Assembly: GCA_001414485.1 (NCBI GenBank)
Contig: LLEY01000001.1
Coordinates: forward strand, 1-64,000
Length of the DNA: 64,000 nt
Direction: 5' to 3'
Source of the DNA: Calycina herbarum
Lineage: Eukaryota > Ascomycota > Leotiomycetes > Helotiales > Pezizellaceae
The notes below the pieces were generated by a model. That model did not search any database. It saw only the letters and a program-made list of their open reading frames with translations, and had not been told where the DNA came from. Position numbers and translations under genes: made by a program. Positions 46,344 to 56,690 of this stretch are shown in pieces; position 1 is the stretch's first letter, and every line of letters begins with the position of its first letter.

Positions 46344-47235
46344 GGTCTATTCAAATACGTATGGGTGCATTTTCGTGTCGCCGGTCAACCATAGGTTGGG
46401 TTGTAGCTCTGTGTTGTACAATGCTTTAGGGGTCTTGCTTGAGGCAAATGCGGGCAATAGGTATTTCACTTCTCGGGCGGAGCGGAGCAGACAAAAGCAG
46501 CACCGGAGATCTTTTCAAGCCTTCCTCCGTCCATGCGGGGAGACAATACAAGTACTCGAGTACAACACCTTAAAATGAAGATTTCGGGGTTATACGGGCA
46601 TCTGGTATCAGCCCACAGGAGAATATCACTTCTCCTCTTGTTTCCCAAGAATCCCTGGATTGGTCTTCTAAAAGGCCGGAATGCGATGATACGCATTTTT
46701 CTCACCTAGGCCCGCCGCACTCAGCGCCTCGTGGTCGGTGGAGCCAAAAGACCCTTACAGCACCGGGAAAATACCATTTTTCATCATATATGATGGAATT
46801 TGTTTGGTACCAAAAGTGGGTTATATGAGGTACCAATTTAGAAGAGTAAGAAGAATGATTATATTGAGTCTTCTTGTAAGTATTTTATTTATATTTAATT
46901 ACTCTACCCTTGTGGTATAAATTTGTCAATTGAGCATACGACTAACAAAGCGCTCTTACTCCATGCACGCGTGGTGCTTGGTACCCTCATCAGTACTCAT
47001 CAGTACTCATCATACAACAAGTTCATTTGTAGTCAAGAATTATAGCACATGAATTCTACAATCATACAAAAAAAGAATATCAAAAGTCACGAGTATCAAA
47101 GCCAAGACCCTTGCACTTGCAATGGGCTGTGTATTGGATTCGGCTGTGGCGTAACCAGCTGAAAATAGTATATTTTTACTTGAGCTTCTTCGACATCATC
47201 ACGACTTCAAATTTGCCTACTACCATTTAGAAGAA
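46344..47235. promoter_or_regulatory. shared divergent promoter region (phytochrome / HET gene)
   Basis: The phytochrome and HET-domain genes start on either side of this 892-bp interval and diverge. It contains a 10-bp tandem repeat (CATCAGTACT, two full copies and a partial) near 46988-47013. I could not identify defined transcription-factor sites with confidence. Sharing of control elements is an inference from layout only. Confidence 0.45.
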
Positions 47236-49718
47236 ATGGAGACGGTTCATACATTAGCCCTGTCGTTAGAGGCCGAACTCGAGATCGAAAACGACAAGCA
47301 CATTGCAAGTGTTGAGCCAAAAGAACCTACTGATCGAATCAGAGATGGTGTTTCGGCTCCGGACTCGAGCAAAGAATCTTCATCGACTTTGTTACAGCGG
47401 GATGAAACACTTATTCATCGCTTTCCCGCTTATGACCCCTGGAGCCCCGCTTATGAGCGTGGTTTCGACGACCACGGTGAAATTTTGGAGTACGAGTATT
47501 CGGCGCCACAGGGCAAATTGAAGCGAAGGTATCCGGACGACCCGCAAGACCAGTTGGACGACGATAATCTCTTTCCGGTAGCACCTTCGCAGCAAATTCC
47601 CCTTAAACCAGCACGCATTTCATCAAGACATCGCTCTCGCAGTCGAGCTTGCGACATCGCTTATGTCGATGGCAATGGAAACTGCTTCAGGAGGGGCAGT
47701 CCCAATGGTGACGATAAGTCTGATTTGTACAACCAGTCCAAGACTTCATTCCAAAGGCGCTCGGCACTTCATCACATGAGATCCTGTGAACTTCTTCCCC
47801 GTCCATATAGAACTCAAGCATCTTCGGATTCCGAAATGAACGATCATGAATACGAACGTCTTGATTCCTCGGCAAATCAAATTCGGCTTATCAGACTTGA
47901 ACCCCACAATAGCACCATGACAACAGCCAGTCTTTTCGTTACCTCACTTGACGATGCTCCCGAGTATGAAGCATTGTCCTACACATGGGGGAATCCACAA
48001 AAGAGTTCCTTGATATATCTCAACAAAGTTCCATTCCAAGTCACGCAAAACTTGGCCGCAGCGTTGGAGAAGCTCCAGCGGACGGAACCAAGGATTCTTT
48101 GGATAGACGCCATTTGCATCAACCAGAAGGATCCCTGTGAGCGGAGCGACCAAGTCACCAAAATGCGAACAATTTATGCTCAAGCAAGCGCAGTTCTCGT
48201 TTGGCTTGGGAATCACTCACAGCACAGTACTTTAGCCTTTTCCTTGCTAGATGAAATTGACACAAAACTGGACGACAAGCTTTTTTTCGAGACCTTTCTT
48301 AACTCCGCAGACAAACTCGATGCTCTACAAGGTCTTTCCAAAATCCTGAGCCGCGAATATTGGGTGGGTAATCTCTGAGTTTTTTTCTTCTTCTTTCTGA
48401 TTGTTTTAGGAGGGTTAAGACACTATTTCCTCCTTAGATAGCTCACTTCCTCTTGTAACTCTGTTTCATCCTCATTTTCCTCAAACATGCTTCTATAAAG
48501 GGCAATACTGACTCCGAGAAGTGGCGAATTTGGGTAATTCAGGAAGTTCACTTTGCCCCCAAGGTGACAATCCACTGCGGCGACTCTAGCATCCCTTGGG
48601 ACTCAATGATTCGAATACAAAGAAAGCTGAGCGTCGAATTCAGTGGAGTCCTGCACCAACTTTCGACGGTATATCCCTCTTTACGGGACTTCTCAACAGC
48701 CGTGCAATTCAGAGGTCCATCCTCGCTGATTGTCAACCGCTCCTACCCCTCAGCCCTCAAGAGCACAGAAACAGTCCCAGGACTTTTTGAAGCATTGCTG
48801 ATGCACCGCCTGAAGCACTCAACAGACCCACGTGATAAGATATATGCCCTAGTAGGTCTAACTACCGCTCGCTCGGACCCAGGATTCCAAATCGATTATT
48901 CCCATTCTGTACGACGGGTATATATCGATACTGCGGCATATATCTTGAAAAGCTCTCGAACCCTAGATTTCCTATGCGCGAAAACGAAAGGAGATGAGTT
49001 CCCCCAGGATCTCCCTTCTTATTGCCCCAATTGGGCTTCCACTGGTGCAAATTGTCCGATTCCCTTTCGACGAGCGACAAGAACCGGAATTTACTCAGCT
49101 TCCAAAACGCGACCTCCCAAGGCCAAAATCGACACCCATACGGGTGTTTTAAGTGCAGAAGGCATATGTGTCCGTACTGTGAAGAATATTAGTCCACCAT
49201 GCCGAATGCAAAATATCATCGACACACAAAACGCACTACAGACTTTACACATCTGGTTCCAATTCGTGAATCTAGAAGTTGGGACCTCTGTCGAAACATA
49301 TCGACGCTTCGTAACTTTGGTATTGGGAGATACGGACGAGGAGAAGGAAAACACTTCTCTGATTGAGTATCTTGTGAAATACCGGGAGTTGATCGATTAT
49401 TGGGTTACGCCTCCACCACCCCCAAAAGAAATTGAACATGTCAGTCAAGTGCTTGCGCAGACTTCCTTTCAAAGAAAACTTTTTGTTACTGACGAGGGAG
49501 AATTTGGACTCACTGAAAATGGGGTGCAGGAGGGGGATAATATCTGTATTCTTTTTGGGTGTTCATTGCCTGTTGTTTTGCGGAGAAATGGCGGAGAGAT
49601 GGAAAGTGGATATGAATTTGTGGGCGATGCTCTTTTACAAGGGTGGATGTTTGGAAGAGGGATTGAGGAGTTGGAGAAAGGAGTTTATTGTGAGGAAACT
49701 TTTATTTTGGGGGATTGA
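47236..49718 (+). CDS. HET-domain (heterokaryon incompatibility) protein
   Basis: HET-domain proteins trigger cell death after fusion of genetically different hyphae or are related innate-immunity-like proteins. Exons are 47236-48363 and 48522-49718, joined in phase 0 across a 158-nt intron (GTGGGT...GAGAAG), giving 774 residues. The HET domain covers roughly residues 215-400 with YEALSYTWGNPQ, RILWIDAICINQKDPCERSD, ASAVLVWLGNHS and, across the junction, REYWWRIWVIQEVHFAPKV. The C-terminal part ends in the family-typical GDNICILFGCSLPVVLR, FVGDALLQGWMFG. The first ~200 residues are disordered with an unusual Arg/Ser-rich patch (SSRHRSRSRACDI). No NACHT, WD or STAND partner is fused. Which incompatibility locus, if any, it represents is unknown. 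Confidence 0.9.
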
Positions 49719-49828
49719 GCTTCGAGTCTTGGTTGGGAGAAACGGTAAGTGGAAAGAGGACGGGGTTATTTTCTCCTAACATACTGGGATAGTTTGAAGT
49801 ATAGCTTTCGTATCCTTGTTAACCTACT

Positions 49829-50705
49829 TCATTTCTCTAAAGGTAAATAAGATAATATCTAACTGGACAGCGATTCACTTACGAAGTACATAGAGCTTGG
49901 TGTTTTGTGGCTCGGCTAACCGACCGCCAATCATATTTACATCACAAAATCCCAAATCCCTGGGCATATCAAACTTGCAACACTCCAAAAGCGCTTTTCC
50001 CGTCGGGAAACCCAACTTCTCTTCATTACGTTTGCTTAACTCTAAATCGAATACTCGACCGTGGCCGAGGATGTTACTACCCCTCGGAACATCAGTCACG
50101 TCACGTTTGCGAGTACCACATCTCACAAATGTCATTTGCTTCTAAGCGCGGTAGGCAGTAGTAAAGAATCAAGTAAGTAAGATTGATTTGCAAATATGAA
50201 CACGAAAAGAGATGACCTGGTTGCATCCGTCGTAGTACCCGCCGCAAGACGAAAGTAACATGGGTTGGACAGTGACAATTCTCTTGTGGCTTTGTATTTC
50301 ATCTTGCATCTCACACTTGTTAATTTCTCACCCTCGAAGCTCGCAGCCCCATAATTTTTAGCATTCTAATTTATTAAAAGGTAACTAACGGGGGGAGAGC
50401 AGACGCATATAAAATTGGCTCAAGCCAGCTCCGGCAAGAGTAAGATTCACGGCCCCGAGGACCAGATTTCTCGGATACAATGAGATATTGAGGCCGTTGT
50501 TCTTACTGTCCAGTCGAAGTGCCAATACATCGTCCACAGCACCGTTATCAGTAACATCGATGTAAATATTTGAGGCGTCTATCTTGAAAGCAAGAATCAT
50601 GATAGAGAGTACAAATGTGAGAGAAATGATAGACGAAAGGGCTAAGGCGAACCTGCGGGAAGAAAGCCATCTTGGTGTCTGGGTCATTGGCGAGTCTGAA
50701 AGCAT
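49829..50705 (-). CDS. four-exon membrane-anchored Cys-containing protein, no known family
   Basis: Exons are 50705-50390, 50302-50217, 50141-49883 and 49836-49829, giving 222 residues. Exon 1 ends at GTTAGT (whose TAG would otherwise be read as the stop), exon 3 ends at GTAAGT, and the last exon adds only Gln-Lys-stop. Exon 2 reads HEIQSHKRIVTVQPMLLSSC followed by GGYYDGCNQ, and exon 3 continues KQMTFVRCGTRKRDVTDVPR onward, so the frame and protein character hold across the joins. A single membrane segment near the N-terminus (ALALSSIISLTFVLSIMILA) is followed by a presumably external domain with six Cys after it. The exon 2 donor (GTCATC) is weak, and the last acceptor could be shifted by two bases. 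Function is unknown. Confidence 0.6.
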
Positions 50706-51246
50706 TTTGACGAAAAAATAGAAAGTTGGAAGAATGAAAGGTGGATTGAGGTTGAAATAACAAGTTAAAAATCAGCATGACAAGAAGAATAGTCTAGAGT
50801 ATGACCTCGTCAATTTCCAACACGGGGTTTTCTCACAAGCGAGCCGCAGGGGTGTGTTTTGCGATTCTAGATACCCAGCCAACACAGCCCTTCCTAAAGC
50901 ATACATACCAACATCATACCAACAACAAAGCCCTATCTGCCAAAATACAACTTAGGTACGTAAGAAAGTTGGTTATTTAATCTCCGGCACCCTTCTTTCT
51001 TCGCCAGTCGTGCGAAATACGAGCGCCCCGCCCTCGCGTTATTCAAGGCTCCTGGGGGTCAATTCTTTATTTAGGTTGTTCGTTTCAAGATGGGGTGCGA
51101 CGCTACAAGTTCAGGTGTAAAAAGCACCCTTGGTCAAGGATCAGCATTATTTAAATTAAGCGGGTCCGTAGCTATGCTTCACGTTAGGTCTCTATCGAGG
51201 CAGGTCATTACATCACAGATAGCTAGGTGCTTGCGTCTACTCGGTA
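50706..51246. other. intergenic region, no supported gene
   Basis: Contains the promoter of the membrane-anchored protein gene on its left and the 3' side of the ankyrin pseudogene on its right. No further feature seen. Confidence 0.5.
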
Positions 51247-52845
51247 CTAATAGTGACTAGCCCATTCCCACGTGCATTCAGAGATCAGCACGCCTCGTAT
51301 GGTAACAGGTTTTTCATCATAAGCGATACTATCTGTCTCTTGTGCACCGAGTGCGACCAAATGATTGATAACCCACTGTCCTGCCCCCTGTTTCGCGCAA
51401 TTGATTGGGAGTCTACTGGAGTACTCGTAGCCTGCGTTGAGGGAAACACCGGCTTCAACGAGAAGGGTAATGGTAGTTAGGTTCCTAGAGCATATCGCGT
51501 TCAAAAGTGCACTTCTGCCAACATCACCTTCTTCTCTGGAGGTTAAGTCGGGGAATCTTTTGAGGAGCAAATCAACAACACGATTTTGACTGTGTTTTGC
51601 AGCGCTCTGTAGAGCTTTGGTAGAGTCGGCACCTAGTTCTAGGAATAGCTCAACTACTTCTTCCTATCCACACTCAGCGGCAACCTCAACTGGTAGACTG
51701 CCGTCTCTGTTGGGCCCATCAAAGTTGACATCCGCTCCTCGCTCTATGAGAAAACGTATCATGCTGGTATTCCCATAACGTGCGGCTATAGAAAGCGTAC
51801 CACGATTCGAAAGGCGAATGTCTGGGTATGGGAACGCGTGAATGTCTACCCCATTGTCGAGGAGATGTTGCACTAGTTCCTTTCTATCGCAGCGAATCGC
51901 TTCCCATAGCATTTCATTTCCCAGCCCAGGAAAGTCTGATAGAGATTTCCCAATAATCTGAAACATGGTTTTGATAAGATCAAGGCGTCCGGCTATTACA
52001 CATGCTTAAACTGCACGTAGATATTCGAAACTAGTAGAGGATAATTCATGATGTTGTAATAACAATAGTTCAACAATGTCTTTATAGCCACCGAGCACTG
52101 CCGCTCGCAAAGCGCTGGCCGGAGGATCACAATATGATGATAATCCCCAGAGTCTCCAAGATGATTCCACTCTCTGGGGTGTCCAGTCTGCACTTTCTCG
52201 TTTGCTGGGTTCACCGGGTAGAGAGTACAAGTCCGGACGGGCGCCGCAATTTAGGAGATAGCGAACAACATCGAGCCGTCCCCATGCTGCCGCGATAATT
52301 AATGGCCGCCCAAAGTATGGTGTAACGCCGTTGATTTCCGCCAAGGTAGACGGAGATTCCAGGTAATATTTGACGAGTGGTAGGTTGCCAACGACGATAC
52401 TGCCACTTAAGAGATTTTGTGCTTCCAATTTGGCGTTGACGGGTTCGTCACCCCAATAGGGTACAGAATACATAAGACCGACAGCTTCTGCAATAGACTG
52501 ATGTCGGTAGCTGACTTGCACCTCATGTGTTTCACCAATGAGTGTATCAAGCGTGGAATTAACAGTTTTGAGAACAGAAAGACGAGTTTTGCTGTTCGCT
52601 TCCGTAGAACGTGACTTGGCAAGCAAGATTTTGCCCCGGAGAGTAGTGCCCATGAAGTATATCAGGTCTGTCGTAGCGGGGTCATTAATATCCACTATTT
52701 TACTGATCAAAATAGCCTCGAGGATGGCAGTATTAAAAGATTGAGAAATCGTTCTTAATAGAACAGCCTTGCGAATGCCAACGGCGAGGACGACGTAGTT
52801 GATAATGAGGGTGAAAATATCCGGGAGAGCTTGAATGTCATGCAT
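51247..52845 (-). pseudogene. ankyrin-repeat protein gene with two in-frame stops
   Basis: One continuous frame of 533 codons runs on the minus strand from an ATG at 52845 to 51247. It is broken only by TAA at 52008-52006 and TAG at 51666-51664. Coding-like sequence continues unbroken after each stop. The N-terminal ~100 residues resemble the leader of fungal ankyrin proteins (ALPDIFTLIINYVVLAVGIR). Repeats are visible as RPLIIAAAWGRLDVVRYLLN, ALRAAVLGGYKDIVELLLLQ, EAIRCDRKELVQHLLDNGVD, LSIAARYGNTSMIRFLIERG and SALLNAICSRNLTTITLLVE. Both stops fit a single C-to-T change of a Gln codon. No splice signals can remove them. The protein would have been a cytosolic interaction scaffold of unknown partner. 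Confidence 0.8.
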
Positions 52846-53892
52846 CTTGGTCGTTATCGGGTTAATCTCTGATGTATGTCCAGAGAAAGCAAAAGATCAA
52901 GGAAGTATTGATGGGTAGTTTACTTTGCTTAGCATGAGCAATGTAGCGAACGCGAAGAGACAGGGGGTTCAAAAGTCGCAGCAAACAATGTGAGGGGGGC
53001 GGATGCGGCACGCTGTTGGTTCTTCAAAGAGGGTTGTAAGAATGTTGGTTCTAAGTGGATAAGGTAAGGTATACGAGTGGATGGGCATGTGGGTCCGCAA
53101 CTTAGCGAGGCATTCTACGTAAAACCGGGTCAATTTTGACGCCCGTGCGCCCTCCTATTTGAAGACCAACGAACCGGTCGTAAAAATACCCAAAAAAATC
53201 TATGAATGTCTTTTGGTTCTATTTGCTCTTTGACGTGTGGCTCTGTCAAAAGCGCCCCATTCTACCAGCTCGTATAAGCGTGCCAGGCGCAACAGGCCGA
53301 TTGGCTGACAAAATCCATCCGTTGGTCTTCTTCCGAAGTTTAGGTCGGACCATGTATATGCTGTGCATAGCCTGGCCATTTCCGCTGAAGATCTTGTTGG
53401 ATTCACTTTTGGGTTTTGTTGGGTTTTAGGCCAAAATTCTCAAACTCCATGTTAAATTAGACGAAGTAATCTTAGCGAGTTACAGGAACATACGTACTCG
53501 TATTATAGTATGCACGCTCCTTATGGAACGCCAGGGCTTCAATCTTCATTAACTAAACTCATCCCTATACCAATTGGCTGCAACAGTTGAATCTGCTTAA
53601 CTTCTACCGGTATGGAAACCGCAGCCTCCATAGGATTCGAGATATGTCAGAATAAGCCCGCTCGCAAAGAGGCTACCTCAATGCCTGCTGCAATAATCTA
53701 CTACGATGTTGTATCAATATGTCTACAAAGACTACTGGTATTGCTGATTCTCGAAGATAGTTTTTTTTTAATCATCATTTATCACTTATTACAGCAATAA
53801 CATACTTTCTTCTCATTATACATACATACGACTTAGCAAAGTACCATACGTCGAAAGTCATATTTTAGTTCCAAACACGTTCATTGTCCAAA
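52846..53892. other. intergenic region, no supported gene
   Basis: Short ORFs at 53200-53430 on both strands and 53612-53800 have no motifs. This holds the promoters of two divergent, now broken genes. Confidence 0.45.
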
Positions 53893-55109
53893 ATGCGGTT
53901 TCTCTCTGCAAAGAATGTCTTGCTCCTCACGGGTTTATAAGCAACTTTCCTCATCTCGCCCTGGGAGCACCTTTCGCCCAAACTTCTAAGGTCACTAAAC
54001 AATTCATTCCTCGCAAGGATGACTCTTTTGTTGCACCAATCAAAAACAACAGTCTATTCGAGCCAATCGATGTTCCTCAAGAAGAGGAAGAAGGAGATTT
54101 CTCTATTGAGCGAGTCATCAAGAACAGCTAAGGAAGGAGAGGAATCTCAACTCCACCAAGACCTCCTCCGCCTCCTGTCCCTAGACCTGGTCCTGTGCCC
54201 GGTCCAGCACCCAGGCCTGTGCCTGTGCCTGCTTCTCGACCAGTGACCCTTCCGCATCCTAATCCTCCAGCACCACAGCCCAATCGCCAGCCAATTCCAA
54301 ACACTGAGAATCCGGGCCCTGGGGCAGGCCTGGGCGCTGAGCCCAAAACGATGGACATTTATGCAACTTCCGGAAAGAACCAAGTAAACAATTTTCTATC
54401 TGTCACGAAGGCCCCTAAAGGGAGCAAACCAGACACCCAGCTCGTCGCAACCGAGGCAGAACTTGCTAAACATGGACCAAATGGAGCCTTTCTGGATATT
54501 CGCAAGAGTGACAAGTACAAAATTGAGGATATGACCTTACATTTCAGTGATCTGAAGACCCTTAAAAACTTCAAATGGAGCGAGCTTGGCTTCGATATCA
54601 AGGATGCTGGATTTGTGAGCAAAATGGTTGTGACCAACAAGGCACCTGGCAGCCCTACTATCATTCAAGGCACTTATGCCAAAAATGGACAGTTCATTGT
54701 CTATCAGGATGCTTTCAAGGCCGCCGACACTACACCTGGCACGAAGGTCCCACTCAACGAAATGGGTTTGCAAAATTTCATAGCTGCATCCAAAGATGCT
54801 CCTGGAGGGGCCACGAATTTCAAAGCAGCATTTCTTACCAATATCCAGAACAAAGAGTTCTGGGCCATCACCAGACAGAACTATAACGACAAGAACCAGC
54901 CCTTCAACCAGGTCCTTATTTTCCCCCGTGGAACTCCAGAATTCGATCGCTATATGGGAAGTCCAAACTTCAACAGCAAGTTCTTCTCTTTTGCAAATCA
55001 TCACGAGGCTATTGGTAACAAGGTTCCCGACAAGGTTATTGTTATTCCTAAGCAGGCGGAAAATTCCGGAAATGAACTTACTGTTGCTGTCGTCTTTAAA
55101 GATGCTTAA
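53893..55109 (+). pseudogene. secreted-protein gene with a frame break and a stop (or one non-canonical intron)
   Basis: An ATG at 53893 begins a signal-peptide-like sequence (MRFLSAKNVLLLTG) that meets a stop after 15 codons. In the next frame, coding-like sequence starts at once (FISNFPHLALGAPFAQTSKV), runs to TAA at 54129-54131, and continues without further interruption to 55109. The body has a Pro-rich linker (PPRPPPPVPRPGPVPGPAPR) and a ~250-residue domain of unknown family (DIYATSGKNQVNNFLSVTKA; MVVTNKAPGSPTIIQGTYAK; EFWAITRQNYNDKNQPFNQV). One-base loss near 53932 plus one Gln-to-stop change would explain everything. Alternatively a 200-nt intron at 53933-54132 (GTTTAT...GCTAAG) restores a 338-residue frame, but the donor is poor and it would delete the best signal-peptide end. 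Confidence 0.6.
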
Positions 55110-55137
55110 ATTGTGGGTGTTATACAGTTTTCATTAG

Positions 55138-55845
55138 TACGGCATCCTGAATGCACCAAACTCCAAAAACGACTAAATCGCAAATCGCAAATCGTAAAAC
55201 GCAAAAAGAGGTAAAAATATATTAAAGCGGCCAGTTAAATCGACCTAAACTTACTACCTCTCTCTACTACTCTGTCTTCTCTCTTATCCTCGTACTCTAG
55301 CTCCTTCTCTCTTCTCTTCCTTACTTCTCTTTAAGCAAATTAGAAGAAGAAGGAAGAGGAGGGAGGGCGGGCCAAAGGTGGGGAAATATGTTTGCTTCTC
55401 GCTTATTCCGGCCCTTCCCTAAAGAGGTAGGAGGGTAACATTATGACGTAACTATTAATTGTTTGCCAGCCCCCTACACGCTGCCCCCTTTCCCCCCTCC
55501 GACCTCCTTCTTTTCTATAACAGTGTAAGCTGCTTTTATTCTTATTCTTCTTCTTCTTCTTCTACATAAGAGTAATAAAAACGGGGCAAAGACGATACGT
55601 GCGATAGTAAGGGGATACGATAGTAAGGTGGGGTACGATAGTAAGGTGGGGTACGATAGTAAGGGGATAGCTTAACAGCCTATAATAGGCACGAGAGAGA
55701 GAGAAACAATATAAGATTCTTACTTTGTTTCCTACCTTAAAAGTGACATTTTGCGATTTGCGATTTTCGATTTGCGATTTTCGATTTGCGATTTTCGATT
55801 TGCGATCTAGTCGTTTTTGGAGTTTGGTGCGTTCAGGATGCCGTA
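55138..55845. mobile_element. 708-bp non-autonomous element with ~50-bp inverted repeats
   Basis: The left end TACGGCATCCTGAATGCACC and the reverse complement of the right end (TACGGCATCCTGAACGCACC) match over the first 50 bp with two differences. The element is flanked by ATTAG on both sides (55133-55137 and 55846-55850), a likely 5-bp target duplication; a TA duplication with ends at CGGC/GCCG is the alternative. Just inside the right terminus, CGATTTGCGATTTT-type units repeat several times, and a shorter GCAAATC array lies inside the left terminus. The middle contains a CT-rich tract and three copies of GGGGTACGATAGTAAG-like sequence. There is no coding capacity. It starts 28 bp after the preceding stop codon. 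It is not RIP-mutated, so it is probably young or low-copy. Confidence 0.85.
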
Positions 55846-56690
55846 ATTAGCATGTCTCAGAGAAAGGTGGATTTTTAGATTTTTTTATGTTTTTGTTTTT
55901 GGTTCAGGTTTGAACTGTACGATCAATACCGGCTTTTTGTTTCAAGTAGAATTTATATCTTTTAGAATATATTCGTTTATATAAACGCAGCTCGTGAGAC
56001 TTAGTGCTTACAAAGGCAAAGTGATATTTTAAGACAGCAAAATACTTGTAAACTAATAGCAGGCGACATTGTGCTGCCTCTATTGGGGAACCTCGGGTAT
56101 TGCAAAGATAATCAAGCATCACGATGTGGCTACTTTTGGTGATCAGTTAGCATTAGTTCGCTTAGAGTAATAAATAATAAAAAAGGGGGGGGGCGTGCTG
56201 CCCCACATACTACATACTAGAGAGATGCTGCTGGTCACGGAAAACATTTTTCTGTTAGAACGTTCTTCTCCTCGAAACAATCTTGATCATAAGACCTCTC
56301 GAGTAATTAAATTATTCGAGATTTTTAGTATAATTTCTCAACTCAGAAAGACTTTAGATGAATAAAACGACGAATATACTTTTAGCGAGTGTGTATTCTA
56401 GATCAATCTAATTGTTCTAGAGTATTGGAATAATTAATTATCTGGAATGATGTTCGCAAACTGGTGAATTTTTGATCGTCGCAACCTTCCTCGCGTATTT
56501 AAAATACCCAGAAATTCAAGAAAAAACCTTTCTCCGGCTCATTTTAGAATCTAATAGACGACCTAGATATCTCATGCTCGCGGCTTTCATTTGCTCCTCC
56601 AAACAGCTACCGATGATTTGATGTAAAGTAAGAATATTAACCAACTTCAGTATTAAAAAAAGCCGAAATAGCTTTCCGGCGGCCCAATCA
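55846..56690. other. AT-rich intergenic region
   Basis: Moderately AT-rich, with ORFs of up to 72 codons lacking motifs. A short G8 tract lies near 56184-56191. It could contain old repeat remnants but none is recognisable. Confidence 0.4.
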
